Assembly (NCBI GenBank): GCA_051881815.1
Contig: JBJEQP010000052.1
Location: 1-62,943 of the forward strand
DNA: 62,943 bases
Origin: UMGS363 sp051881815
GTDB taxonomy: Bacteria; Bacillota; Clostridia; Oscillospirales; Ruminococcaceae
Reading direction: 5' to 3'
Shown here: piece after piece, positions 16,904 to 25,884 of the stretch
How positions within the stretch are numbered: position 1 is the first letter of the stretch
Layout: each line of letters opens with the position of its first letter
Made by a program: the position numbers and the translations under genes
The notes under the pieces: generated by a model
What the model was told of the DNA's origin: nothing
Seen by the model: only the letters and a program-made list of their open reading frames with translations
Databases searched by the model: none

Positions 16904-17007
16904 TAAAGTACATAACAGATAACATTCCGCTGATCACCGAGAAGAACAAAAGCAGGCTTCAAGGAATGATCGAAGTTTATGCAGATCCGGAATACAGATA
17001 TTTGTAA
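16900..17007 (+). CDS. 35-codon phage ORF
   Basis: A very short ORF whose ATG overlaps the previous stop (AATGA), encoding MIKYITDNIPLITEKNKSRL and 15 more residues. The coupling suggests it is translated. It might be a remnant of a longer phage gene. A terminator follows 17 bp downstream. Confidence 0.4.
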   Translation: MIKYITDNIPLITEKNKSRLQGMIEVYADPEYRYL

Positions 17008-17024
17008 TACACTTACAGAGAACA

Positions 17025-17054
17025 GAGCAGGTAATACAAACGCTTTACCTGCTC
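17025..17054 (+). terminator. terminator of the prophage early operon
   Basis: GAGCAGGTAA (17025-17034) pairs with TTACCTGCTC (17045-17054) over a 10-base loop, followed by TTTATC. It separates the early genes from the Mor-like gene, as expected for a regulatory switch to late expression. Confidence 0.75.
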
Positions 17055-17144
17055 TTTATCATTAAATTTTATCATACGATAATATACCGTGATAATATCA
17101 CATGATATAATTTAGTAAAACAGTATATTAGAAAGGTGGTTTCT

Positions 17145-17426
17145 ATGAACTATGAAAAACTGATATCTAATTTAACTGTTGATTGCGTCAATGAAGAACA
17201 AAGGCAGCTTATAGATTGTATCGGGATCGAGAACTACAAAAAAATAGTTTTGGAATTCGGCGGACAGTTTATATACATTCCTAAAGCTGAAACAATAAGC
17301 AAAGAGTTTAGGGATCGTGAGATCACAGAACAGTTTGACGGAAGTAATTATAAAGAGTTAGCCAACAAATATAACCTGTCTGTTATTCAGGTTCGGCGTA
17401 TTATCAATAAGTCATTAAACAAGTGA
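17145..17426 (+). CDS. Mor-family middle/late transcription activator
   Basis: A 93-residue protein with the Mor fold: an N-terminal dimerisation part (IGIENYKKIVLEFGGQFIYIPKAET) and a C-terminal helix-turn-helix (ITEQFDGSNYKELANKYNLSVIQVRRIINK). In Mu, Mor activates the middle promoter and through C the late operon. ATG 17145 is preferred over GTG 17136, because AAAGGTGG (17131-17138) fits it. A TATAAT-like -10 lies about 40 bp upstream. It marks the element as Mu-like and is followed at once by a tail gene, so the intervening genes are lost. Confidence 0.85.
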   Translation: MNYEKLISNLTVDCVNEEQRQLIDCIGIENYKKIVLEFGGQFIYIPKAETISKEFRDREITEQFDGSNYKELANKYNLSVIQVRRIINKSLNK

Positions 17427-17455
17427 TCAAAGGACTATTAAAGAAAGAGAAAAAA

Positions 17456-20400
17456 ATGAATACAGATGGCACTTTAATTTTTGGAACCGGAATAGATAAT
17501 TCGGGATTTGAAAGCGGTATAAGCACATTACAGGTCGCAGCAGGAAATGCCATAGGAAACATTGCTGCGGATATGGTATCAAAGATTTCGGACGCAGTGG
17601 CTCAGATTCCCACACAGATGATCGCTGTAGGCTCGGGTTTTGAAGCTTCTATGTCACAGGTTGCGGCTACTATGGGTATAACCTCAGCTGCGACAGAATT
17701 TGATACTCTTTCCGATGCCGCCAAAGAAATGGGTGAAACTACGAAGTTTTCCGCTTCTCAGGCAGGAGAGGCTTTAAATTACCTTGCACTTGCAGGATAT
17801 GATGCGGAAAAAGCGGTCAGCGCATTGCCTACGGTGCTAAATGTAGCCGCTGCCGGAGGTATGGAGCTTGCCGCTGCATCGGACATGATAACAGATGCAA
17901 TGTCAGCCTTGGGGCTTGAAACCTCTCAAATGGCTGACTTTTCAGATAAATTGGCAGTAACTGCACAGAAATCCAACACAAGCGTTTCACAGCTCGGTGA
18001 AGCTATCCTAACGGTAGGCGGCACGGCGAAAAACCTTGCAGGCGGTGTTACCGAGATGAACACAGTTCTCGGTATCCTTGCCGATAATGGTATAAAGGGC
18101 GCAGAGGGAGGAACGGCTCTCCGAAATGTGATACTTTCGCTTACTGCTCCTACAAGCACTGCCGCAAAAGCCATTGACGGACTCGGTTTATCGGTATTTG
18201 ATAACGAAGGCAAGATGCGCAACCTGCAGGACATCATTTACGATCTTAATGATGCGCTCGGCACAATGACCGATGCGGAGAGATCGCAGGCGTTAAGCGA
18301 TATTTTCAATAAGGTTGATTTAAAGTCGGTCAATGCGCTCCTCGGAACCTCTGCAGAGCGTTTTGATGAGCTTTCGGGATATATTGACGATTGTTCGGGC
18401 GCGGCTGCGGATATGGCGGCTACAATGGACGACAACCTCAAGGGCGATCTTACAATCATGCAGTCGGCTCTTGAAGGCTTGGGCATTGCTGCTTATGAGA
18501 AATTCCAGACACCGTTGCGCGATGCGGTGCAGAGTGTTACCGAGGATATCGGAACGCTTTCATCAAGTATTTCAGATGGAGCTTTGTCAGCAAGTTTTGA
18601 TAAAATATCAAATGGTATCTCCAATATTATTGACAGCGGAGCAGACTTGCTTGCTAATGATATTATTCCTAATGCCATTGACGGTGCAAGCTGGTTTATC
18701 GATAATTTTGATAATATAACAACAGTTGCAGGGGCAGCAGCGGCGGCTGTCGTGGCTTATGAAGTCGCTACGAATGGTGCAACTATTGCTCAAACGGCGT
18801 TTAATTTGGCTGCAAATGCAAACCCTTATGCATTGCTTGCATCGGCAATAGTCGGAGTAGTGACCGCTGTCGGATTGTATGTTGCAAAGGCAGATGCGGC
18901 TATAAAAACGCAGGAAGAACTACAGGTCGAAGCCGATTCTATCATTGCAAAATCAAAGGCAGAAGCAGATATTACAGAGCGCAAAGCCGAAAGGTACAGA
19001 ACGCTTTATGAACAGTATAAACTGACAGGCGAAGCAAGCCTTGAAATGAAGCTTCTTGCCGAAGAGCTGCAAGATCTTGCGCCCGATTCCATTCGTCTTA
19101 TTGATGAGGAAACAGGTGCATACAATGAGCTTGACGACAGCATAAACAATGTTATAGAAAGTCTGCGCCGAAAAGGTGTTGAAGAAGCAAAGCAGAATAT
19201 GCTGCAGGGGCATTATAACAACATCACGAATTACACGCAGAAACAAGTCGAAACCGAAAGGCAGTATATGGAGGATATGCGTGATATTCCTGCCGAACTG
19301 CTTGCGGATTTCGAAAAGCAAGATGTAAAAAAATATTTTGATTTCTTCGAGGAAAACCCCAACGATCTTCTTAATGTTGGTGGTCAAGACATTTCCCCCG
19401 AACTTTTTTCTCAATACCTAAACAGATACATTGATCTTTCAGCTGAAAAAGAAAGAACTATGCAGGCTCTTAAGACGAAAATTGAGCAGGAAGAAGCCGA
19501 CATACAGGAAATAGATGAAACATTTTCAAAAATGTACGGTATTACTCCCGAAGCAACAGCTTTCGGGCAGAATATTGACCCAAACGGTCATTCCGATTTA
19601 GCCGACTACTACCGCAACCAAGGTTTACAGGCATACAACGCAATAGGCGAAGTAACCGAAGAGCTCCAGCTTTCGCAGGAAGAAATGACAGCCAAGCTCA
19701 AAGAAGGCTGGCAGCAGGCTGAACACGATTATGCTATCGGCGTTATCGGATCGGAAGAAGACCTTATCGCAGAAAAACAGCGCATCTGGAACGAGTACGG
19801 CGATGAAAGCTGTACCGATCATTGGCAGTATTACGAAAACCTCATTGACCTACAGAATGATTATGCAGATGAAATAAAAAAAGCGAACGATCAGCTCGCA
19901 AAGGAGCAGGAAGAGGCTGTCAAGGCTGAATGGAAGGCTATTGAATATCAGAACAATATTGGTCTGCTCTCTGATGAAGAGGCATATGAGAAAAAACTTG
20001 CGTTTATTCAGAAGTATTGTCCTGAATACTCCAATGAGTGGTATAGCTACTACAAGAACGTTTATGATTATCAGCAGGCATACGCCGACAAGCAGTTTGA
20101 TGAACTGAAGGACAGCATGGATGATCAGATAGACGTTGTAAAAGACGGTTTGAAGGACATTTTAAGCGAATACCAATCCGCTTACAAGGATATTCAGAGA
20201 AATATCGATAGCTTCAAAAACAAGCTTCTTTCCCTCGGTGATGCGTTTACTATTGTTGAAAACAAAAATGGCACCAAAACGCTGAAGGTTAACGATCTTT
20301 CCAAGCAGATGGAAGATATGCGTAAGTACACAGATTACGGCAAAAAGCTTAAGGCGGAGGGCGCTTCGCAGAGTATGCTTAAAGAGCTTACCTCTATGGA

Positions 20401-21055
20401 CGCTGCTGACGGTATGGAGTTTGCAAAAAATCTTGCAAATATGTCCGATACGGACTTTGCGCAGATCAACGACTACTACAAGCAGCGTGACGAACTGGCG
20501 CAGGAGCTTGCGGAAGATCTGTATTCTCCCGATGTTACCGCCCTCAATGAGAAGCTTGTAGACGATATCACAGAGCAGTTTGGTATGCTTCCCGAAGAAA
20601 TTCAGGCTATCGGTGCTGAATCGATGAACGCCTTTATCGAAGGACTTGGAGCAGGTGATCTTTCCAATCAGGTCGAGAGCTTTATAGGCAGCTTCGGTAC
20701 AGAGCTTGACAATGGTTTAGATACCATGTTCGAGGACTGGGACGAAAAGATCTCCGAGAGCATCGGCGACAGCATTTACGAAGTCGGCAAAACCTCGGGA
20801 GAGGATTTTGTAAAGGGATTTAACGAAGCTCTTGCAGAGCTTGAAGCGGCTGTCACGGCTGAGCAGGCTAAGATAACAGCGGAATATTCAAGTGGGACTA
20901 ATACCAAAGAGCGAACCGATATCGGAACCGCTGACAGCAACAGAAAACTTGTGATTGAAAACAAGGTTCATACAACGCTTGAAGTTGACGGAAAGCAGCT
21001 TGCGGAAACTGTAACCGAACAGCAGAACATTATCGACAGAGGGAAGGGAAAGTAA
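17456..21055 (+). CDS. phage tail tape measure protein
   Basis: A 1199-residue protein. The N-terminal 350 residues carry the conserved TMP domain (ASMSQVAATMGITS, AGEALNYLALAGYDAEKAVSALP, GGTALRNVILSLTAPTSTA). Two hydrophobic helices follow at about 420-480 (AGAAAAAVVAYEVATNG, ANPYALLASAIVGVVTAVGLYVA), then long Glu/Gln/Lys-rich coiled coil to the C-terminus. It sets tail length and helps DNA entry in siphoviruses or myoviruses. ATG 17456 is the likely native start, while GTG 17423 overlaps the mor stop and is probably a by-product of the deletion. All tail genes that should flank it are missing. Confidence 0.9.
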   Translation: MNTDGTLIFGTGIDNSGFESGISTLQVAAGNAIGNIAADMVSKISDAVAQIPTQMIAVGSGFEASMSQVAATMGITSAATEFDTLSDAAKEMGETTKFSASQAGEALNYLALAGYDAEKAVSALPTVLNVAAAGGMELAAASDMITDAMSALGLETSQMADFSDKLAVTAQKSNTSVSQLGEAILTVGGTAKNLAGGVTEMNTVLGILADNGIKGAEGGTALRNVILSLTAPTSTAAKAIDGLGLSVFDNEGKMRNLQDIIYDLNDALGTMTDAERSQALSDIFNKVDLKSVNALLGTSAERFDELSGYIDDCSGAAADMAATMDDNLKGDLTIMQSALEGLGIAAYEKFQTPLRDAVQSVTEDIGTLSSSISDGALSASFDKISNGISNIIDSGADLLANDIIPNAIDGASWFIDNFDNITTVAGAAAAAVVAYEVATNGATIAQTAFNLAANANPYALLASAIVGVVTAVGLYVAKADAAIKTQEELQVEADSIIAKSKAEADITERKAERYRTLYEQYKLTGEASLEMKLLAEELQDLAPDSIRLIDEETGAYNELDDSINNVIESLRRKGVEEAKQNMLQGHYNNITNYTQKQVETERQYMEDMRDIPAELLADFEKQDVKKYFDFFEENPNDLLNVGGQDISPELFSQYLNRYIDLSAEKERTMQALKTKIEQEEADIQEIDETFSKMYGITPEATAFGQNIDPNGHSDLADYYRNQGLQAYNAIGEVTEELQLSQEEMTAKLKEGWQQAEHDYAIGVIGSEEDLIAEKQRIWNEYGDESCTDHWQYYENLIDLQNDYADEIKKANDQLAKEQEEAVKAEWKAIEYQNNIGLLSDEEAYEKKLAFIQKYCPEYSNEWYSYYKNVYDYQQAYADKQFDELKDSMDDQIDVVKDGLKDILSEYQSAYKDIQRNIDSFKNKLLSLGDAFTIVENKNGTKTLKVNDLSKQMEDMRKYTDYGKKLKAEGASQSMLKELTSMDAADGMEFAKNLANMSDTDFAQINDYYKQRDELAQELAEDLYSPDVTALNEKLVDDITEQFGMLPEEIQAIGAESMNAFIEGLGAGDLSNQVESFIGSFGTELDNGLDTMFEDWDEKISESIGDSIYEVGKTSGEDFVKGFNEALAELEAAVTAEQAKITAEYSSGTNTKERTDIGTADSNRKLVIENKVHTTLEVDGKQLAETVTEQQNIIDRGKGK

Positions 21056-21419
21056 ATGATAAAACAGTCATAGGCGGTTTAGCCGTGCCGGAATGGATAT
21101 AGGAATACAAGATCGATATATCCACTTGTTTATGAAGGAAACTACTATGGAATATGAGGATATTATCAGAAAGGAGAAGGATAAATAACTTTTTTATAAA
21201 TCATAATTAAAATGGTATTTAAAAGATATTTTAATTGCATTAAAATGGCACATAATTTTATAATGTATAACAAAAATTATTCTCTAATGGGTATTACAAT
21301 TATAACGTAAATGCTTTGAAATATCAAATTTCTGCAAAAAGAGTTAGTCAAATTATAAAAGGTGAATAAACAGCAACATTGCTGTTTATATAAATTTAAA
21401 TTCTATGGAGGTAAAAAAT
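21056..21419 (+). other. decayed phage sequence, no intact gene
   Basis: After the tape measure stop there is about 360 bp of short broken frames. A stretch near 21075-21190 can be read as a partly conserved peptide, but stops interrupt it. The rest is AT-rich. A small hairpin AACAGC/GCTGTT lies near 21369-21386 before the ribosome binding site of the next gene. This is where the tail module downstream of the tape measure protein should be. Confidence 0.5.
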
Positions 21420-21983
21420 ATGTCAAAGTATAGCGATGATCTGAAAACTATTGTAACGGAGTACCAGGACAAAATATCTAAAGTTGATGAGCTCATAGAA
21501 AACATCAAAAAAATGGATAACAAAATATACTCCAATCAGTATAAGGAGACAAAGATCCACGAATGCCTAGAACAGCGAAGAAATCTTTTTACGGTGTATG
21601 CTTCCAGGATTAATGTGGCCTATGAAAGCTATCTTAAACGCCTGCAAAAGTCGCTTGAAGCAATATCAGGCAAGCCGGAGATCTCCGAGGATCTTGCATT
21701 AATCAGTAATCCAAACGTTATTCTTGAACAAGAAGAGTTTAATGCACTTGTAAACCGACATAAAGAACAGCAGTTTATGATGAAAGCACTTGCAGGATAC
21801 GCATCCGATCCAAAACATTTATTGGATATGCCAGTCCCATATATTACTGTTGATGAAAAGAAAAATCTTGCCGCTCAGGTTAGGGAAGAATGTATTTCCA
21901 TGCTTAACTGTGACAGCCTTAGTATGAGCATCAGACTGCACCAAGGTTACTTTGATAAATTTGGCAATAAACTCACAGAATAA
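21420..21983 (+). CDS. helical protein at the right side of the prophage remnant
   Basis: A 187-residue protein behind a perfect TGGAGG, starting MSKYSDDLKTIVTEYQDKIS. It is almost wholly alpha-helical and probably coiled coil (residues 1-90), with a soluble C-terminal part containing LLDMPVPYITVDEKKNLAAQ. No family is recognised. It may be a phage moron or a host gene next to the deletion; its base composition is like that of the prophage. Confidence 0.55.
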   Translation: MSKYSDDLKTIVTEYQDKISKVDELIENIKKMDNKIYSNQYKETKIHECLEQRRNLFTVYASRINVAYESYLKRLQKSLEAISGKPEISEDLALISNPNVILEQEEFNALVNRHKEQQFMMKALAGYASDPKHLLDMPVPYITVDEKKNLAAQVREECISMLNCDSLSMSIRLHQGYFDKFGNKLTE

Positions 21984-22078
21984 CGCATACAAAGAAGAAA
22001 TACATACCGATGAGAATGAATAAAGCATAATTAAACCGCCTTTAATATGGTCTTCAAGAGTTCTTCAATCATATTAAA

Positions 22079-22111
22079 AGAGAGGGGGTAGCGAAACGCT
22101 ACCCCCTCTCT
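22079..22111. terminator. perfect 15-bp stem terminator
   Basis: AGAGAGGGGGTAGCG (22079-22093) and its exact complement (22097-22111) pair around a 3-base loop. The minus strand continues with TTTTA, so it can end transcription coming from tyrA, and it may also stop transcription leaving the prophage. Confidence 0.75.
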
Positions 22112-22197
22112 TGTGTTATTCCGTATATTTACAGTTTTTATTCACGATTTTCCACTTAATTTACATTGATTTTTGGCTTTTTAATTTGTTTTAACGG

Positions 22198-22278
22198 TTA
22201 TTTCCGTTTTTTTGCGCGAACAGCCACAGCAAGTATCTCACTTTTATCTTTATCCGCCGCAAGGCATATACTCTGCAT
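22198..22278 (-). CDS. 26-codon ORF downstream of tyrA
   Basis: A short ORF (MQSICLAADKDKSEILAVAV then a basic RAKKRK end) that begins 26 bp after the tyrA stop, with AAAGGAA about 10 bp before its ATG. Start site and charged end look plausible for a small translated peptide cotranscribed with tyrA, but the length is too short to exclude chance. Confidence 0.3.
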   Translation of the reverse strand: MQSICLAADKDKSEILAVAVRAKKRK

Positions 22279-22304
22279 AATATGTCAGTTCCTTTCTGTT
22301 AAAA

Positions 22305-23135
22305 TCAAAGCTTCTTGCTTTCTTCTTTAAGAATTCGTCCGTCACGGAGAAGATCGTGAAGCCGAGCATTATCACCATCGACAAGCGCATCACGGTATTC
22401 GGTAAGACGGTCGATGATATAATCTATCTCAAAAATAAGAGGATCCTTGTTGAGCATAAAAAGAGGTGTCCACATATCTTCATTGAGCTTTGCGACTCTT
22501 GTAAGATCCTGAAAGCTGCCTGCGCTGAAGCCGAGCTGTTTTCTTCCGGTCGGGCTTTTTATGTATGCGTTGGAAACAACGTGCGCAAGCTGGCTTGTGA
22601 AAGCAATGATCTGGTCGTGCTCCTGCGGAGTAGCCTTTACGACCTTTTTGAAATTGATCGCATAGGCAAAGTCTTCGATGAGGTTGATCTTCTGCTGCGG
22701 AGTTTTTTCGGTCGGCGTTATGATAAAGCTTGCGTTGTCGAAAAGATTGTCGAGCGAATATTCAAAGCCCGAGAACTCACGGCCTGCCATAGGATGAACA
22801 CCTATGAAGGTAACGTCGTTTTCTTCGAGAATGTCGGTAACGCCGTCACATATTGCCTTCTTGATGCCGCAGGTGTCAATTACAATGCTGCCGCGCTTGA
22901 ATTTATTTGCATTTGCTCTGATAAAATCTATCGTTGTGAGCGGATAGAGCGAAACTATCGTTATATCGGCAAGTCCGAGGTCGTTCGTTTCAGCGTCAAT
23001 GGCGTGCTGTGAGATAGCCATATCAATGGTCTCTTTGTCGATATCAACGCCGTAAACAGTATGGTTTGTGTGCTTTTTTATCGTTTTGCAAAGCGAACCG
23101 CCTATAAGTCCAAGTCCGACAACTGTAATTATCAT
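22305..23135 (-). CDS. tyrA: prephenate dehydrogenase
   Basis: This enzyme converts prephenate to 4-hydroxyphenylpyruvate with NAD+ in tyrosine synthesis. It has 276 residues. The Rossmann motif is VVGLGLIGGSL at the N-terminus, GVHPMAGREFSGFEYS is the conserved substrate loop, and SQLAHVVSNAY and SAGSFQDLTRVA are typical of the helical C-terminal domain. It lacks a chorismate mutase or ACT domain, as in other monofunctional forms. The gene is monocistronic or followed only by a tiny ORF. Confidence 0.93.
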   Translation of the reverse strand: MIITVVGLGLIGGSLCKTIKKHTNHTVYGVDIDKETIDMAISQHAIDAETNDLGLADITIVSLYPLTTIDFIRANANKFKRGSIVIDTCGIKKAICDGVTDILEENDVTFIGVHPMAGREFSGFEYSLDNLFDNASFIITPTEKTPQQKINLIEDFAYAINFKKVVKATPQEHDQIIAFTSQLAHVVSNAYIKSPTGRKQLGFSAGSFQDLTRVAKLNEDMWTPLFMLNKDPLIFEIDYIIDRLTEYRDALVDGDNARLHDLLRDGRILKEESKKL

Positions 23136-23165
23136 ATCCGAGTATTCCTTTCAAAATCAACATAT

Positions 23166-23326
23166 GGGAACCTCTAAAAACCTCCTTCACGGCAAATCCT
23201 CTATGAGTTTCGTCATCTGCTGCGTTATCAAACCTTGTAATACATCAAGTATTACTGCGATTTGATGCCTTGCAGCTGGCGAAACTCATTACGAGGCTTT
23301 GCTCGTGTCCCGGTTTTTAGAGAACC
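23166..23326. repeat. 161-bp hairpin repeat, family A copy 1
   Basis: An imperfect palindrome with outer arms GGGAACCTCTAAAAACC and GGTTTTTAGAGAACC, inner arms ATGAGTTTCG and CGAAACTCAT, and a conserved core (CATCTGCTGCGTT, CAAACCTTGTAATACATCAAG, GCCTTGCAGCT). A second copy lies at 35158-35320. It sits between the divergent tyrA and GH5 genes. Confidence 0.8.
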
Positions 23327-23375
23327 ACATATATAATATTTTACCGCTTTTGTCGGTAAAAGTCAACTGATTTTC

Positions 23376-23403
23376 TTGACTTTTATCTAAAATAAGGTAT
23401 AAT
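23376..23403 (+). promoter_or_regulatory. promoter of the CBM-GH5 gene
   Basis: TTGACT (23376-23381) and TATAAT (23398-23403) are spaced by 16 bp, about 100 bp before the ATG. Just upstream a TTTTACCG/CGGTAAAA hairpin (about 23340-23361) follows repeat copy 1. Confidence 0.7.
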
Positions 23404-23501
23404 TATAGTAGAGTGAATTTTGTGTGAATTTTTTTGGTTTATTTTAATTGGAAAGCACAGTTTTTTACTATACTGTCGAATACTTGAAAAGAGGTATGAT
23501 A

Positions 23502-25610
23502 ATGAAAAAGTACATAGCTTTTGTCGTTTCAATGCTTATTGCTTGTTCAACGCTTGCTTCCTGCGGAAATAAGGCGGCTGATACGGAGGTCACAGAGGCG
23601 GTCACTGCCAATACTTCGGTGGCGCAGGAGATCGAACAGACCGAAAAGCAGACGGATGTTTTCGGTGATGATTACGACCCGTTTGCAGATGACTATGATC
23701 CTTACGGCGACAGCGCCGAAAACGCTTCTGTAGTTGTTATTACCGCTTCGACCGCCGACGCTTCGGAGGATGATACCGTTGATGAAGAGCCTACGGATGA
23801 TGAAGCTACCGATGCTGCGTCTGTCGATGAAGCTGTCAGCCCTGTGACCGATGCCGAGCAGGATAAATCCGACAGCAAGGTTCAGACTTCTTCAACAAAG
23901 GATACAACTCCAAAGACAACGACCGCAAAGACAGAAGCTTCATCGAAAAATTCGAACAATTCAGAGGGCATCTCTCTTATTCTCAACACCGCTAACGGCT
24001 GGAATGACGGAACGACCGACTATGTACAGATCGACGGTGCGGTGAAAAACGACGGCAGCGGAAATATTTCCGGCTGGACGGTTACGATCCCTGTCGGAAG
24101 CAGCGTCACCGTTGACCAGTCGTGGAACTGTAATTTCACTTTGAAAAACGGAAAAATAACCGTAACTCCCGTTGATTATAACACCGATGTATATGCAGGA
24201 AGTGAAGCAACCTTTGGCATGATACTCAAAAACGCAAGCTCTGTTGACGCTTCAAAGGCTACGCTCAAATGCGGCACGGTAACAGCTTCGGGAACGGGCA
24301 GCGGAAACAACGGCAACAACAATAGTAACAATAATAATAACAATAACAGCAGCGTCGGAAACAATAACCCTGCAATAGTTGCTGCAAAGGATGTTCCGAA
24401 GCCGACAACGGATGACTGGCTTTCCGTTAAGGGCACAAAGATCGTTGACAAAAACGGCAAGGAGGTCTGGCTTACAGGCTGCAACTGGTTCGGCTACAAT
24501 ACGGGAACGAACACCTTTGACGGATTATGGGCGTGTGACCTCAATACTTCCATTGCTTCTATTGCTGACCACGGCTTCAATCTTCTCCGTGTTCCGATCT
24601 CGAGCGAGCTTATCAAGAGCTGGTCGAACGGAAGCTACCCGACTGCAAACTTTAATCAGGCAACGAATTCCTATCTTGTCGGAATGAACAGCCTTGAGAT
24701 ATTTGATTATGTTGTCGGACAGTGCCGTGCGAACGGACTTAAAATAATGATAGATATCCACTGCGCAAAGACCGATTCGATGGGTCACATGAAGGCGCTC
24801 TGGACGGATTCAAACATCAGCGAAAAGGACTATCTTGACACGCTCGCATGGATGGCGAAGCGTTATAAGAACGATGATACGATCATTGCATTTGACCTTG
24901 AAAACGAGCCGCACGGCAAGCCGAACGAATCCCCGAGAGCAAAGTGGGACAACTCCAAGGACAGCGACAACTGGAAATACATTGCCGAAAAGGCTGCAAA
25001 CAGTGTACTTAAACAGAACCCGAACGTTCTCGTTATGGTAGAGGGCATTGAGATCTATCCGATCGACACGAAGAAAAACGGCAATTTCAGCTCAACGAAT
25101 TCTGCCGACTACTATTTTAACTGGTGGGGCGGAAATCTCCGAGGTGTAAAGGATAATCCCATTGATCTCGGAAAATATCAGAACAAGCTTGTTTACTCAC
25201 CGCACGACTACGGCCCTGCGGTATATCAGCAGCCTTGGTTCAAGAGCGGATACAATTACGACAGCCTTTATAAAGACTGCTGGCGTGACAACTGGTTCTT
25301 TATTCAGGAGGACGGCATCGCTCCGCTTCTTATCGGCGAATGGGGCGGTTATATGACCGAGCCGAACCTTACATGGATGACGCATCTGCGCAAATTTATC
25401 AAGACAAACAAGATAAACCACACCTTCTGGTGCTTCAATGCTAACTCGGGCGATACGGGCGGACTTGTCAAGGATGACTTTGTGACATGGGACACCGAGA
25501 AGTACAACTTTGTCAAGGAGGTTTTATGGCAGGAGAACGGAAAATTTGTCGGACTTGACCATGAAATACCCCTTGGAAAGAACGGCATCACGCTTTCGGA
25601 GAAGAAGTGA
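23502..25610 (+). CDS. lipoprotein cellulase with CBM and GH5 domains
   Basis: A 702-residue cell-surface beta-1,4-glucanase. The parts in order are: lipoprotein signal with lipobox LASC (Cys21); a very acidic Asp/Glu/Thr-rich spacer (about 25-150, with DDYDPFADDYDPYGD); a beta-sandwich carbohydrate-binding module resembling CBM2 (about 155-263, GNISGWTVTIPVGSSVTVDQ, Trp208 region); an Asn-run linker (264-290); and a GH5 catalytic domain (about 300-690). The acid/base is Glu469 in DLENEPHG and the nucleophile Glu613 in LLIGEWGG. There is no dockerin. ATG 23502 follows AAAGAGG. A second in-window GH5 lipoprotein has no CBM, so the two are different tools for the same polymer. Confidence 0.93.
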   Translation: MKKYIAFVVSMLIACSTLASCGNKAADTEVTEAVTANTSVAQEIEQTEKQTDVFGDDYDPFADDYDPYGDSAENASVVVITASTADASEDDTVDEEPTDDEATDAASVDEAVSPVTDAEQDKSDSKVQTSSTKDTTPKTTTAKTEASSKNSNNSEGISLILNTANGWNDGTTDYVQIDGAVKNDGSGNISGWTVTIPVGSSVTVDQSWNCNFTLKNGKITVTPVDYNTDVYAGSEATFGMILKNASSVDASKATLKCGTVTASGTGSGNNGNNNSNNNNNNNSSVGNNNPAIVAAKDVPKPTTDDWLSVKGTKIVDKNGKEVWLTGCNWFGYNTGTNTFDGLWACDLNTSIASIADHGFNLLRVPISSELIKSWSNGSYPTANFNQATNSYLVGMNSLEIFDYVVGQCRANGLKIMIDIHCAKTDSMGHMKALWTDSNISEKDYLDTLAWMAKRYKNDDTIIAFDLENEPHGKPNESPRAKWDNSKDSDNWKYIAEKAANSVLKQNPNVLVMVEGIEIYPIDTKKNGNFSSTNSADYYFNWWGGNLRGVKDNPIDLGKYQNKLVYSPHDYGPAVYQQPWFKSGYNYDSLYKDCWRDNWFFIQEDGIAPLLIGEWGGYMTEPNLTWMTHLRKFIKTNKINHTFWCFNANSGDTGGLVKDDFVTWDTEKYNFVKEVLWQENGKFVGLDHEIPLGKNGITLSEKK

Positions 25611-25616
25611 TATTAT

Positions 25617-25884
25617 TTAATGCGTAATTCGTAATGCGTAATGCGTAATTATTTTGAACATCATAGAAAAATCAAAAGGAACTATTCACGATATCCAAGA
25701 TGTGAATAGTTCCTTTGGTTTTATAGAAATGCTATTTTAATTAATCCCTGATAAAAGTGTAGACAAAAAATCTGCACCAAACACATATATGCAAGCTTTT
25801 GCTTGATTTTTTTATACTTTTAAATCAGGGATTAGTATAAGCGATGAATTAATTACGCATTACGCATTACGAATTACGCATTAA
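25617..25884. repeat. intergenic element with perfect 34-bp TAATGCGTAAT inverted repeats
   Basis: The arms at about 25617-25651 and 25850-25884 are exact inverted copies built from repeated (T)AATGCGTAAT / TAATTCG units. Inside are a terminator-like hairpin (AAAGGAACTATTCAC with GTGAATAGTTCCTTT, 25676-25720) and a second nested inverted repeat (TAATCCCTGATAAAAGT near 25740 and ACTTTTAAATCAGGGATTA near 25816). The right arm overlaps the tcdA 3' end and supplies its last codons and stop. A similar element lies at 37047-37228 and a single array at 4055-4088. Confidence 0.75.

Larger units (their letters stand above)
12063..22050. mobile_element. decayed Mu-like transposable prophage
   Basis: The left end is marked by four copies of a 13-bp site (12064-12260). 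The gene order inside is that of Mu-like phages of Firmicutes: divergent repressor and Cro-like gene, DDE transposase A, ATPase B, small early proteins, Mor-type activator, then a late gene. Only the tape measure protein remains of the late region, so a deletion removed head, portal, tail tube and lysis genes. No 13-bp site was found between 21984 and 22300, so the right end is also missing and the right border given here is approximate. Confidence 0.8.

Noticed and set aside
21984..22300. Right end of the Mu-like prophage
   Set aside because: No copy of the 13-bp site in either orientation was found between the last prophage-like gene and tyrA; the 15-bp stem at 22079 is a terminator.
25617..25884. 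TAATGCGTAAT arrays taken as a CRISPR array
   Set aside because: Units are 10-11 bp with no unique spacers, and the two arrays are inverted copies; no cas gene is present.
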